DNA of 64,000 bases from Eonycteris spelaea. Taxonomy: Eukaryota; Chordata; Mammalia; Chiroptera; Pteropodidae. Below, piece after piece: positions 35,515-47,187 of the stretch; the first letter of the stretch is position 1, and the number at the start of each line of letters is the position of its first letter. The notes under the pieces are model-generated. The model was not told where the DNA came from, ran no database searches, and was given only the letters and a program-made list of their open reading frames with translations. The DNA is taken from assembly GCA_003508835.1 (NCBI GenBank), contig PUFA01000027.1, forward strand, positions 3,472,001 through 3,536,000, read 5' to 3'. The translations under genes were made by a program, and so were the position numbers.

Positions 35515-36700
35515 AGAAAACAATGATAAAATCTTATAAAGGCCTAGATTTGCAGATCATTGTCTGTTGACACAAAAGTAACTATTTTCCACACTGGGAA
35601 TTAGATAGCAATACTTGGGGAGCTGGCCAGGAGTTCCCCTCAGACCTTACCATGTCAGACTAGAATGATAAACAAAGGCTCTCCAGATGTAGGCCAGCTC
35701 CACTGTACTCCAGGTACCCTGGAGTTGGGACTGCTTCCAACCCAGGTAACCTACTCAGTCCTTTCCAGAATCTGTTTCCAAGCCTCTTTACCAGTTGACT
35801 TGATTTGTGTAGAGTTTTCTGCAGAATAGGATAGGGGATAACTTTTTCCTCTTGAAACATATTTCCTAATAGTACCTGGGGGTTTTTTGATTGCAATAAA
35901 TAGAAACCTACTGCAGCCAACTTTAAGCGAATTAGATTTATATGGGGAATAAGGGCAACAAATGTGGAGAGTAAATGCTGCTTTGACTCCAGTTACCAAT
36001 AGCTTGAGGGTAGTGGATCCATCTTATTCAGAGCAGCTGAGCCTATCATAGCAAGAGCTGTGGAAGCCATTCCCGCAGAGCAGGCACCCTGATTATATCA
36101 CCTGAACTGAGATTATACCTGCCATTTTGGCAAGAAGAAACGGGCCCACATCCATAGACAAAAGGCTAGAATAGAAGATATAGAAAGAGTAGAGAGAAAA
36201 TTGTGACACACCATTATGAAAAGATTTATTTCTTTTCTATAGACATTTTCACCCAAGTGCTGAGATGCATAATTAAAATACTGTGGGACTTATTTCTTTG
36301 ACTGCATTGAAGTTGAAGAGTGACCCCTGGGCATAAAGTAGGTTGCATTCAACAACTTTCGGATTCTTTCCTGGTTCAGATCTGATAGTTAGAAACCATT
36401 ATCTTATAGGCACATTTGTACCATTTTCCCATAATGTGTTATCATCTTACATCAGTCTACATGGAGCTTACTTGCCATTTTTCTGCCCACTCATCTGGGC
36501 GAGTAATTTCCTTTTACAATTTATTCTTATTGCCTCAGCATGTCATTGTACAGGGAGATTTGCTGAAAATTTTATTCTATTGGACATTTTTCAGATCACT
36601 TATAACAATGTTAAGTAAAATTGATCCAGCACTAATTCCTGGTGTTTACACATTCATAAAAGACTTTTCCCCCCAGTCCCTCCATTCCTCTTTCCCTTAC
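35515..36700. other. Unassigned DNA
   Basis: Around 35,880-36,060 'gattgcaataaatagaaacc' with 'agatttatatgggg' resembles an old repeat whose family I cannot name. ORFs of 82-115 codons at 35,660-36,763 overlap in different frames and show no domain. Confidence 0.4.
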
Positions 36701-36704
36701 TCTC

Positions 36705-36880
36705 TCTCTCAGCAAATATTTATTAAGCACCTAACTGTTGAGCTGCTCAGGATACCTCGCTGAACCAAATGGATTAAAAAACTTAGCTCTCACAAAGCTT
36801 ACGTATTAATGCGCAAAGATAGGCCATAACAAATAAATAAATGTATGATATGTTATGTTGCCATAATACAAGCACTTTTC
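36705..36880 (-). mobile_element. L2 3' end fragment
   Basis: Reversed L2 tail: 'gcaaatatttattaagcacc', 'ctctcacaaagcttac', 'aacaaataaataaatg'. Confidence 0.75.
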
Positions 36881-37074
36881 CCCCTTCATTTAGTATCATA
36901 ATTTGAGTTAGTTTTTCAATGGCATAGTATTTTTCCCAAAACCCACAGTATCTATCTCAAATTTGAAGAGAATCACTTTCCTGTGTTTTATGTTTCATTT
37001 TTGAAAGAGAATAATAAAGCGGCAAAAATAAAATATTTACTCTTTTTCAGGAGAAGATGTTTAGGGTAAAATTG

Positions 37075-37200
37075 GTTCACTTAATAAACATTTGTGGAGT
37101 ATCTGTGAAGCACATAAAAAAGAAATTATAGCCATACCCTTAAGAACTTTATAATTTAATTAAATAAAGTCACAATCAACCAGGTAATAATAAAGGCTGG
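37075..37200 (-). mobile_element. Short L2 fragment
   Basis: 'taataaacatttgtggagta' then 'taagaactttataattt' and 'caaccaggtaataataaag' fit a decayed L2 end. Confidence 0.55.
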
Positions 37201-37434
37201 CACATATATTTTAACTGTGCTATTTCTGCTGAACCCACCAAACTTCCAGCAGTGCTGATCACAGGAGTCCCTTCTTGTTCTCTGAATCACTCTTGCCCAC
37301 TCCCTAAGTAGCCATTGCATTGACGCTGGGCTTCCCACAGAGCTTTCCAGTGGGATTTTGGCCTTGGGCTTTGTTTCTGAGTCCCTGATTTAAATTTTTA
37401 TCTGGTATTTCAGTCTATTTCTGGGGCACCTACG

Positions 37435-37760
37435 CTTTTTGTCCATTTAGAAAACATTTATTGGGCATTTACTTGAATCAGTCATCATGTCAGGTGCTAG
37501 GAATATTAAAATAAAAAATTGCTTCTGCCAGTGAGGGGCTCAGAGTCTAATAAGGAGATATATCTATATAAGTCATAACTGAGCAGGATCAGTACTCTAA
37601 CAATGGTATCTGTGGGTGCTGTGGGAATGAAAATGGACAAAGTTGCTACCATTGTCTGGAAGAGAGGAAGTTATAAGAAAGATTTTCAGAAAGTGTATAC
37701 CTCAGATAATTCTGAGGACAAATAAGAATTCACTAGGTGAGTGAGCACGGAGGGACATGT
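37435..37760 (-). mobile_element. L2 3' end fragment
   Basis: Reversed L2: 'gaaaacatttattgggca', 'gtcaggtgctaggaatatt', 'ggggctcagagtctaataa', 'aggatcagtactctaac', 'ggaagagaggaagtta'. Confidence 0.75.
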
Positions 37761-37969
37761 CACAAGCCAAGCGAAGTACATAAAAGACATGGAGATTTGT
37801 GAAGGGCTCTTGCCAGTACCCCAGCAGAGAGACTAGAAGTTCTACCTCTGAATCTGAGTGTGTTGGGTGAGACTTGGCTTCTGAGCATCACTACTCTCCC
37901 TGCCTGTTGGCATTGGCTCCGTTTCTACGTTGTTTTTAATTATCTTAAAGAATGTTGATCTTTTTGTGT

Positions 37970-38742
37970 TTTTAAAATAGTTTTATTGCTATAATTTTCA
38001 TATTACTACAGTCATCCATTTAAAGTGTACAATTCAATGGTTCTTAGAATATATGCAGAGTAATGCAACCATCACCATAATCTAATTTTAGAACATTTTC
38101 ATCATCCCAAAAAGAGGTCCTGTACCCACCAAGAGTCACTCCCCACAACCCTCCCTCTTATAGAGCCCTAGAAAACCACTAGTCTACTTTTTGTCTCTAA
38201 ATATTTGGATCTTTTACATAAATGGAATTGTGCAGTATGTGGACTGACTCTTTTCATCTAGCATAATGTTTTCAAGATGTGTCCATGTTGTAGCATGTAT
38301 TAATATTCCTTTTTATTACAGAATAATATTCCATTGGATAGATATAACATATCTTTTATCCATTCATCACTTTCAATAGATGGGTTGGTCTGACTTTTAG
38401 CTATTGTACATAATGCTACTATGAGCATTAGTGTGCAAGGGTTTGTGCATTTTTATTTCTCTTGGGTATATACATGGGAGTTGCTGGTTCATATGGTAAC
38501 TCTGGTTAACTTTTTGGGGAACTGTCAAAGTATTTGCCAAAGTAGCTGTGCCATTTTATATTTACATCAGCAATATATGAGGGTTCCTGTTTCTCTGAAT
38601 CTTTGTTAACACTTGTTATTGTTTGTCGTTTTTATTATAGTCATCCTAGTGGGTATAAAGTGGTGTATCATTGTAGTTTCTATTTACATTTTATTAATGG
38701 GTAATGATGTCCAGCATCATTTTGTGTGCTCATTACCCATTA
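37970..38742 (-). mobile_element. L1M 3'UTR (L1MA/MB type)
   Basis: A long, well-preserved reversed L1 tail: 'tccatttaaagtgtacaatt', 'tgcaaccatcaccataatct', 'ccactagtctactttttg', 'acataaatggaattgtgca', 'atattccattggatagata', 'ttgggtatatacatggga', 'gtgggtataaagtggtg'. It is the best preserved of the old L1 3'UTR copies in the window and is truncated near 38,742. Confidence 0.92.
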
Positions 38743-38984
38743 CTATGCCACTACTTCTTAATCCAGTGATGCTAACATTGTCTAAATCATGATATAGATG
38801 GCAGTGGTGCACCCCAAGCTCAGATATTGTGAGTCTGGATTTAAGGCCAGTCATTCTGGGCTCCCAAAATGTCTCACCACATGTCCCAAATATAAACCTC
38901 TGAATCAAAGACCTTTCCTGCACCATGCACTGAGATATAAAAAAACCTTCTATCTCTAGGATAATTTACAAGGTAATTTTAATG

Positions 38985-39125
38985 CATTATTTCACTTAAA
39001 TATTGAAATAAATATGACATAGGTATTACAATCCTTAATTTATAGAAAGGAAAACTGAGGCCCAGAGAAGTTAGGGAATTTGCAGTCAAACAGCTAACAA
39101 ATTTAAGATAAGGACCTAAATGTGG
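38985..39125 (-). repeat. MIR SINE
   Basis: Reversed MIR: 'gacataggtattacaatcc', 'aaggaaaactgaggccc', 'agagaagttagggaatttgc', 'aacagctaacaaattt'. Confidence 0.8.
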
Positions 39126-39174
39126 GCCCCCTAGTTTTAATTGCAATATCATGGCATTATGGTACAGCATTTAA

Positions 39175-40640
39175 CAGAAACACTTGTAAAAAACAAAAAA
39201 AAAGTAATTGATAGCAGAGGATAAATGTAGGGGGATCATCTTGGAAGAGGAGACTCAAAGCCTTGTAAATGAAGCAGGAAGGTAGTCTAGGGGAAAAGGG
39301 ATAGAGGCAGAAAGCAGAAAGATTGTGAAAAAACAATAAGGGGCCTTGATTCTAATCAAGAATAGTGAGATATGAGATTTCAAAGTACGATTGATACTTG
39401 TTTTGCCTTTTGAGAAACAATACCTTCCACCCTGCTCTTGGGAACTGTTTCTCCTTCCTTTCTAACCACGTGGTTCAGATGAAAGAACCATGTTTTAATG
39501 TGACCTCACCATCACTCCTGACTAAAGTAGATTGTTGTAGGCATGGAGACCTGATCCAAACTGGACCAATTAAAGACTTTCCCCAGCAATTGTGAACTTG
39601 AGAAAGAAAAAACAATCCCTTCCCTTTGATGGAAACCATATCAAACCAGCTTTTGATAATGAGGTTTCTCGTCATTAGTGAACTGTCCACTATGAAGGCA
39701 AGTAATATGGATACCAAAAGTAAGCTAGATAAGGAAGAGAGAAAAGCAAAGTCCTGGCTGTGCTCAAATCTCTGGCTGTAATTGTTCTTGAGATTCAGCT
39801 ACTTATAGCAGTGACAAGATTTTTTAGAATATGAAAGATCAAGTGAATTCCTAAAATTAATCTATGCCATAAACTTGTAAAAGCTGAATGTCTCATCCTC
39901 TTCCAATACAGGATTGGCTCTTTCTAGATTCTCAGTCAATGGCTCACATGATTAGAGAGTTTACCAGAGTCTACAATCCTCTATGTAAAACCCTCGGTGG
40001 GGCTATGGGAGATCCTGGGTACACAGCACTGCTGTTGGCCTTAGGTTGCTTATCATCTGAGGAAAAAGAGACAAAATGAGTAAAAGAATGAGAAAGTCAT
40101 CCGCAATAGTCATATCATGGAATATGAGCCAAAAATCATATGAGTGACGGAGACCAGAAGTGCTGCTTTGGAGTTCAGATGAGGGAGCAAGAGCTGGTGA
40201 CCTATAGTGTACAGACAAAGATCCACAGACGAATAAAGTGGGTCTGGATATTGAGTAGGATCCAGTTAAACCTAGAGGAAGAAAATGAGAGGTCATAGAG
40301 ATGAGTTCAGTGAGTACTGTCTGTTTTTTGAGGGTTTTACTTGTTTATTCTTGTAAGAACTTTTGGGTCAGACTAACCTACGAAGCAATCACAGAATCTC
40401 CTATTGGAACAATTTGATCCCGTTCTATTCTTGAACAACTCCCGTCAAGTGCAGAGGTTTTTCATCCAGCGCTCACTGACCCTAACTCTATTTCGATAGA
40501 AATTCCTACCCTTTTTTACATAATGTGGTCCCTAGTTTCATCACACCTACTACCAAAGGTCAATTCACGACTTACAGGTTTTGCTAGATTTTTTCAAATA
40601 ATTTTAATGTTACAGGAAAGACCCTATTTTTCTTTTCACC
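39175..40640. other. Unassigned DNA
   Basis: No family or gene recognised. ORFs in 39,398-40,296 overlap on both strands without motifs. The part 40,315-40,620 carries several CpGs and no repeat signature. Confidence 0.4.
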
Positions 40641-40756
<116 letters not shown>

Positions 40757-40834
40757 ATCTCTAATCTACTGTAAATAACTGGTTTGTCAAAATTGTAACC
40801 ACTACCAATAAGTATCATTGTAATATTTTTTAGT

Positions 40835-41000
40835 CACATAGCACTTTACATTTTATAAAGTAGCTCCAAGTACATTCTTATTGTAGCCCTCTCCAGTAGG
40901 CAGGACACAGATTTATGACCCTGTCTTATAATGAGACAAGAGGTTCAGAGCAATTAAGAGACCTGCCCAGACTGTGTACAGGTTAACTTCTAAATCTGCT
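40835..41000 (-). repeat. MIR SINE
   Basis: Reversed MIR: 'atagcactttacattttata', 'gtacattcttattgtagccc', 'ataatgagacaagaggttc', 'agagcaattaagagacctg', 'aggttaacttctaaatctg'. Confidence 0.75.
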
Positions 41001-41240
41001 CCATGAAAATGGCAAATTCATCTATTAAAAAAAAAAATGCCTGATTTCTGATACATGCATCCTCCAACACAGGAACAGCATGGACTGTTGAATCTTCCTT
41101 CTCCAGGTTAAGGCTTCAACTATTTCTTTCATTAGCTCTTACCTAACCCAGTTTTTAATCCCACTTCTGTGCCCAAATCAGAGACTAAGGGCACAAGTCA
41201 TGAGTATCAAAGTTGGGGAGGGAAAGTTAGATACCATCTA

Positions 41241-41360
41241 GTGAGAGGTGCTCAAATCTGAATGCACATCAGACTAACCCGTGTTAGTTTAAAAAACTAT
41301 GAATCCCTAGACCCATCTCCAGACCTATAGAATCAGAATCTTTGAAGTTTGGGGCTGGAG
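41241..41360 (+). mobile_element. MER5A-like hAT MITE
   Basis: 'ggtgctcaaatctgaatgc', 'acatcagactaacccgtg', 'agacccatctccagacct' and 'agaatcagaatctttgaag' follow the MER5A order. Confidence 0.75.
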
Positions 41361-41384
41361 AAGAGTAGAGGGAGCAGTGGCAAG

Positions 41385-41549
41385 GATATAGTCTTTTAAA
41401 TTTTAAAAACTAAATTGTTTTTAAATAAAGTACAGAAAATAATATAACAAAAACACATGTATCTGCAAACTAAAATGAGAAAATATTAACATTTGGTCAT
41501 GGTTATGTAGAGAAGTTATGCATTAAAGCAAAACTGTGTATTGTCTAGA
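41385..41549 (-). mobile_element. L1M 3'UTR fragment
   Basis: 'acatgtatctgcaaactaa' followed by 'gaaaatattaacatttggtc' is the reversed tail of an old L1M. It continues beyond the hAT insertion at 41,558-41,761. Confidence 0.55.
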
Positions 41550-41557
41550 ATCTAGAG

Positions 41558-41761
41558 CAGAAGTCCCCAACACCTTGTACGTGGACCAGTACTGGTCCAT
41601 GGCCTTTTAGGAACTGGGCCACACAGCAGGAGGTCAGAGAAGCTTCATCTGTATTCACAGCCACTCCCCAGCATCACCATCTCAGCCTCCCCTGAGATCA
41701 TCAGTCATCAGATTCTTATGGACGAGCTGATCCCTGGTGCCAAAAAGGTTGGGGACGGCTG
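41558..41761. mobile_element. hAT MITE with nTCTAGAn target duplication
   Basis: Ends 'cagaagtccccaac' and 'ggttggggacggctg' are inverted repeats. The interior has 'ggaccagtactggtccatgg', 'ggaactgggccacacagc', 'aggaggtcagag' and 'ccctggtgccaaaaagg', a well-known mammalian non-autonomous hAT (Tip100/Zaphod or Charlie group; exact family not certain). Flanking octamers are 'atctagag' (41,550-41,557) and 'ctctagaa' (41,762-41,769), sharing the TCTAGA core preferred by these transposons. Confidence 0.9.
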
Positions 41762-41769
41762 CTCTAGAA

Positions 41770-43865
41770 GATGCCTCTCAGGGTTATCAGATTCTGATTC
41801 TATGAGAGCTATTATACAACTCTGCATGTTGTAGATAACTGATTTCAATGCAAAATTATTCTTGTCTGTAGTCATTCCAATCCGGTCTCTTCCTTTTACC
41901 TTGGAAAAGGAATTTTACACACATTTCAATATTCCTGATCTATAAATGTGTCAGTTCATGGATTCTCTTTTGAACCCATTATAACATCTGCCTAGTTCGC
42001 TCATTGATTAAGTTAAACAAAATCTAGAACTTGTTCATTTTATATCTATATAAAAGTCAGGATTTTATAGCTTTTTGAAAATTATCTTTAACTTTTTTTT
42101 GGATTATTTTTAAGAGATCTTTAACAGAACTGTTTAAAAAATTAATCCTCATAGAAAATATTAATATATACTAGATTTTCCATTCTGGCCTCATTTTGCT
42201 TCTTCTCTCCTCGGAGGCAACCACTATCATGAATTTAGTATGGATCCAAGACACATTGTTATAGTTTTCTTAAGTACATACATAGTCAAAAATAACATAT
42301 GATATTAATTTTTAAAATAGACTTAACTAGTATAATGCTCTGTGACATTCTGTAACTTACTTCTTAACAGTAAATGTTTGAGATCCCTGTGCTGATATAT
42401 GTAGTCAGTACCTTTGATGGCTAGTAGTATACTTTATTTTTATATTTCTTTTTGAGACTAATTTGATTATTTTTTAGAAAAATGTCTATTCTATTTGTGT
42501 CTCAATTTTCTGGTCTCAAGTTTTTAAATTTTCTATTCTGATCTTTTCCTTTATGGTATATTAGTTATGCCTACATTTTTCATTCTTTATATTGCTTATT
42601 TTTGTCTTCTTTATGTTTTCTTCACTTTTCTTTTTTTTATCTTTCCTTAGAAATAAATTCTTAATTATGCAAATTAGTTCTATTATTTTGTTGTTGTAGA
42701 CTTATTTTTAATGTTATTAACTTCTGTTATTATCTTAATTATTTCTTTCTTTGTTTGCATACTGTATATTAATTATGCCCTCATGTTTTGAAATGCACTA
42801 CTTTATTGTTGTTCAATTCTAGTATTTTGCAATTTTTTTTGCTTTGATTTCATGCTTGACTCCATGAATTCTTTAAGAATTTCTTTTTTTAGTTTCCAAA
42901 TATAGGCTGTGTTTTTAGTACTATTTTGTATTAGAGTTCTAATTCAATTACATTATTGTTAGGAAATGTGATCCACATAAGACACTGACCTTTGAAATGC
43001 TTAAGGCTTACTTTGTGAGTCTCAAGCATTTCCTATATATGTTCCATTTGGTAGTAAAGAATATACATTCTGTATGGGCAAAGGGTCAGCAGAAATTTTT
43101 GGTCCACTTGGCACATTTGAGACAGTAGTATTGAAATCTTCCATTATGGTTAGACATTTCTCTTTGTAATTTTTCAGTTTTTCTGGACTAAGTTGTTAAG
43201 TACACATGATTTTATGATTATTTTACCTATTGGTATATGTTCTTTTTTCTTATTATATATATATGTTTTTTTTCTTATTATATAATCTTCCACTTGAATT
43301 AATGATATCACAGGGATTAGTGCTTTTACTTTAAATTCCATTGTGCCTAATATTTTTGTTAGCTTTCTTTTTTTAGTATTTGAATACTTCTTTCCATACT
43401 TTTTTCTTTTCAACTGTCTATGTTATTTTAAGTGTAACTTTTGTAAACAGACTATAGCTGGATTTTTTTAAAAATCCAATCACTAGTTCTTCTTTTTAGG
43501 TGCATTTAATTCATTCACATTAATTCACAAATAATTAATATATTTAGACTTACTAATACTAACTCATTTTATAATTTCTTTTATTGTGTTTTTAATCTTA
43601 TTTCTTAATTTCTGTGATATTCATATTTTTATTTCATAATATTTCATTATGTTACAGCATTTTTTGACATGCAGAACTTTAAAAAACTTTTATAAATTGA
43701 TTGATTGATAAATTAAACTATGTTTTTTGTAATGGTTTCTGGTTTTTGTGTTAGAAAGGCCTTTAGCACCCTAAGATTATAAAGTAAATCCTCACATTTT
43801 CTTCTAGTATTTTAATAATTTCATTTTTAGGTGTGAGGAATGAATCCAACTTTTTTTTCAATTAG
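41770..43865 (-). mobile_element. Old L1 3'UTR and ORF2
   Basis: From 42,170 the reversed tail reads 'ttctcctcggaggcaacc', 'atgctctgtgacattctgt'; further right the reversed ORF2 endonuclease region is plain: 'ggtagtaaagaatatacatt', 'catttgagacagtagtattg', 'tgtaaacagactatagctgg', 'tttaggtgcatttaatt'. The coding frame is destroyed; the 79-codon reverse ORF at 43,174-43,413 is Lys-rich and may be a remnant of it. Confidence 0.75.
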
Positions 43866-44110
43866 AGTTGAAATTCAATATTATTTTATATTAGTTTCAG
43901 GTGTACAGCGTAATGGTTAGACATTTATATAATTTACGAAGTGATCCCCCCAATTAGTCTAGTACCCACCTGGCACTACATATAGTTATTACAATGTTAT
44001 TGACTATATTCCCTATAGTCAATATATATCCTGTGATTATTTTGTAACTACCAAATTGTACTTCTTACTCCCTTCACCTTTTCACCCAGAAGTATTAAAA
44101 TCCTATCTCC
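43866..44110 (-). mobile_element. Younger L1 3' end nested in old L1
   Basis: 'ttagtttcaggtgtacagcg', 'acatttatataatttacg', 'aagtgatccccccaatta', 'gtctagtacccacctggc', 'atagttattacaatgttat', 'tttgtaactaccaaattg', 'cccttcaccttttcaccca': the reversed terminus of the same L1 type as at 14,250. Old L1 sequence resumes on its right side. Confidence 0.88.
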
Positions 44111-44114
44111 TAAA

Positions 44115-44301
44115 TATTTTTTATTTCACTTTTTTTCCTCTGCTGGTTTGAAGTTGTAGATTGTATTTCTATTATTTTAGTGGTTACTCTTAAATTTTTA
44201 AATAATAGTTATAGATCTTTAACATCTCTAGTCTCCTCAAACTATCCATTAAATAGTCCCCTTCCCCAGCCCTCACACTGCCCATCTTCCTTGTTACTAT
44301 G
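44115..44301 (-). mobile_element. Continuation of the old L1
   Basis: 'gctggtttgaagttgtaga' and 'tggttactcttaaattttta' continue the reversed L1 ORF2 region after the nested element. Confidence 0.5.
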
Positions 44302-44309
44302 GTCTAGAC

Positions 44310-44581
44310 CAGGGGTCAGCAACAGGGCAAATCCTGCCTGCCACCTGTTTTAGTATAGCTCATGAACTAAGAACAGTTTTCACATTTTTAATTGTTTTTT
44401 TTAAGAATCAATAGTTCATGACATCATTCATAAATGGAGTTTCATTGATACACAGCCATTCTCACGTGTTTACAAATTATCTAGAGCTGCTATCCTGATA
44501 TAATAGCAGAGTTGAGTAGCTACAGCAGAGGCTATATAACCCACAAAGTCAAAAATATCAGAAAGCTCTGTCCTGACCCTA
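44310..44581 (+). mobile_element. hAT-Charlie MITE (MER58-like), copy A
   Basis: Starts 'caggggtcagcaacag' after 'gtctagac', contains 'gcagagttgagtagctacag', 'acccacaaagtcaaaa', and ends near 'tcctgacccta'. The family consensus runs from 'caggggtcggcaaac' to 'gtttgccgacccctg'. The centre is longer than usual by roughly 40-50 bp. Family name from memory. Confidence 0.8.
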
Positions 44582-44917
44582 AACTTTCTAAACGATGGTT
44601 TTTGCTTCTCTTTGCTGTAATTTATACTTTACACAGGCCACGTTCAAAAAGAGTAATTTCACTTTTTTCGGCCTTCCTGTGTTGGGCAGCAAAGCCTGAC
44701 CAGCTTCCGGTTTCAGGCAGTGAGTGCAGGCCAGGTCTCTCATGTGCACAGGAAACTGAGTTCTCTATAACGTCTTGGTTACAGAACTCGAGCTGCCTCT
44801 ATCTTTTTTGTACATGGGACACAGTACACGTGCTTGAGCCTAACTTGCCATTTTAGATTTCTATTCCATTTCTGGTCCACAGAAATATTCATCTTGCCTT
44901 TTGCACAATTATATAGT

Positions 44918-44918
<1 letters not shown>

Positions 44919-44964
<46 letters not shown>
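44919..44964. repeat. (CA)n microsatellite
   Basis: A pure CA/TG dinucleotide array of about 46 bp. Confidence 0.97.
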
Positions 44965-44966
<2 letters not shown>

Positions 44967-45056
44967 ATTGCTTTGTTTGGAAAGAAAAACAGTTTAGAGT
45001 ATAAGCTCAGAAATGCGATTGTTTCTTCTTATAAGCCATGAGTCTGACCTTGCAAG

Positions 45057-45272
45057 CAAGGGCCAGCAAACTACAGCCATGAGACCAACTCTGGCCCACT
45101 GGATATTTCTATAAATAAAGTTTTATTGGAACATAGTCACATCCATTCCTTCCCATATTGCACGTGGCTGCTTTCACTGCAAGAGCACAATAGGGTAATT
45201 GTAACAGAGATCATACACCCTACAAAGTCTAAAATATTTTCAGACTTTTACAGAAAAGATTGCCGACCCCTC
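45057..45272 (+). mobile_element. hAT-Charlie MITE (MER58-like), copy B
   Basis: 'gggccagcaaactacagcc', 'ataaataaagttttattgg', 'aacatagtcacatccattc', 'gcacgtggctgctttc', 'tacaaagtctaaaatatttt', 'gattgccgacccct'. Nearly full length and closer to the family pattern than copy A, 480 bp downstream of it in the same orientation. Confidence 0.88.
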
Positions 45273-45359
45273 CTGCAAACAATAGAGAGCCTCTTTTATT
45301 TATTTATTCTTCCTCATATGGCTTTAAAGGCCAGGTTTATGATGATAACTCCATGAACT

Positions 45360-45640
45360 TCAGTCTTGTTTACTTAGCTGTATGTCTCTGTTTGGCTATA
45401 TATTTGACGTCTTAAATTTAACATGTCCAAAATCAAATCCCTTACATTTCCCTCATGCCCTCCCTCCCCTGCATGACTTTCTTCTAGTCGTCAACTCTAT
45501 GCCAGCAAATAGAAGTCCTGACCCTTCCCCTTGATCAAGTCAAAAATTTTAGGGGCATCCTTGATTTCTCTCTTTTTTCACATTCCATGTCTCTTCCACC
45601 AAAAATTAAAAAAAAAAAAATGTATCCAGAATCTATCAGT
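45360..45640 (+). mobile_element. L2 ORF2 C-terminal fragment
   Basis: 'taaatttaacatgtccaaa', 'aatcaaatcccttacattt', 'ggggcatccttgatttctct' and 'tgtatccagaatctatc' follow the L2 ORF2 end, where the protein reads GV-I-LDSSLS and ...Q-SRI. Here the DNA 'ggggcatccttgatttctct' still reads GILDFS-like. An A13 tract at about 45,608-45,620 is inserted. Frame is broken. Confidence 0.7.
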
Positions 45641-45644
45641 AAGC

Positions 45645-47185
45645 AATGGAATATGACCAGTTATCCTGCCAGGGGATAAACTGTCTCAGTTGTGAACCAG
45701 GTACAAGGAAAAGTCAGTCAGTGAGTATTGAAGTCAGTCTCACTGGGAAGTTTGGCATGGAGTCTTTTTCATAAACTCGGCTCAGATAGTCTGCTATCTT
45801 TGTTGTGACTGTTGATGTTTTCTTATCTTTATGAGAAAAGGAAATATCCTAGCCTTCTAGTGAAGGCCTTATGATTAAACTCTCAAAAGGAAACCAGCTT
45901 CACTTAATAAACTCACCAGAACATAAAAGGACATGGAAGAGAATAATAAAACTAATGTGCTAATCAGTTCAATAAAAGCCTAAAGCAGACCTTAAATCAA
46001 ATAACAGACAGGAAAGGATGCCTTATGTCAGAACTTTGAGACACACAATGATAAGAAAACATTTCCTTGGCTTTGAATTGCTGGGATAAAAATCGTTGTC
46101 AATTCAGGAGAAGTAACCTGCCAGTGGCAGTTGCTAAACAACCAGTGTCATTTTGCTTTCTATCTTCTTCCAGAGTTGATGGAAACACTCATATGGCAAT
46201 GGTGAGGTACCTTTGGCTTCCATCTCACTAGCTATGTGAAGCCTGTCTCCCAGGCATTGGTGTCTCTCTCATCCAGTCCTCCAGTTCTAGGTGTTCACCC
46301 ATAGGCAACATTAGCAAATAGGTGAAGGTTTTCTTTGTCAAACATCCATCAGCCTCAAATCCCCCTTGACCACTTGATCAGTGGGAAAGCCGTGTATATC
46401 AATATAAAACCAATTCATACCACTGTGTTAGCAATCTAATTCGTTTTCCTGTCTAGGGACACTGGAGCAGGCAACAGTTATTATTAGCATTTCAAAAGGT
46501 GGAATTCCAGCTTCAATGTGCCCTGCATGGAATACAAATGCTTTGGGGTCAGTGCCAGTCTTGATATCCATGAAAATGAAACTACCTACCTCTCCAGGCT
46601 GCCGCAAGTCAATTCCAGTTTAGCAGGAAAAAGTCCCTGTTCTACATTTTCTCCAGGAGGATGATGAATTCTAATGTCGTTCTGTGTAAGGAAGGAGAGG
46701 CGTGAGCCCACTGAGGATGCCCCAGAAAGGTGGAGCACATCCTTCACTCTCTCCTTGCCTCCCATCAGCTCTGCCCACAGGCAGGTGCTACAAGTAGAGT
46801 AGGATTCCAGAGAAATATCTTTGCCGGGTAGCATTATTAACCTACAAAAGGCCCTCATTCCAGCAATTAGACAAATTGAGAATGCGAGGCATTCTGCAGA
46901 CTCTTTGCTAAGTCAATACCATGGAAATTGGGGGGAGCAAAAGAGCACTTTCCCAGATCAAAACGGACTTAACAAGGAACCAAATGCAACTTACAGTCCT
47001 TTGTTGGACCCTGTTTGAACAATCCTAAAGGCTCTCTGGAGAACAATTAGTAAAATTTGACTATAAACTGTATATTAGATGTCATTAAGGAATTAGTGTT
47101 AATTTCATGAGGTGTGATCATCGTCTTATGGCCATGTAGGAGAACATTCTTATTTTTTCGATGACGCATATAAAGCATTAAAGGG
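45645..47185. other. Unassigned DNA; 46,590-46,930 possibly constrained
   Basis: No repeat recognised. The section 46,590-46,930 is balanced in composition, appears unique, and carries a 90-codon reverse ORF (46,586-46,858) without a known domain. I do not call a gene. Confidence 0.4.
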
Positions 47186-47187
47186 TT

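Noticed and set aside
40315..40620. Mitochondrial insertion (NUMT)
   Set aside because: Composition and a few words suggested it, but no mitochondrial gene could be read in any frame.
44512..44856. 114-codon plus ORF as a gene
   Set aside because: Begins inside a MER58-like MITE and has no recognisable domain.
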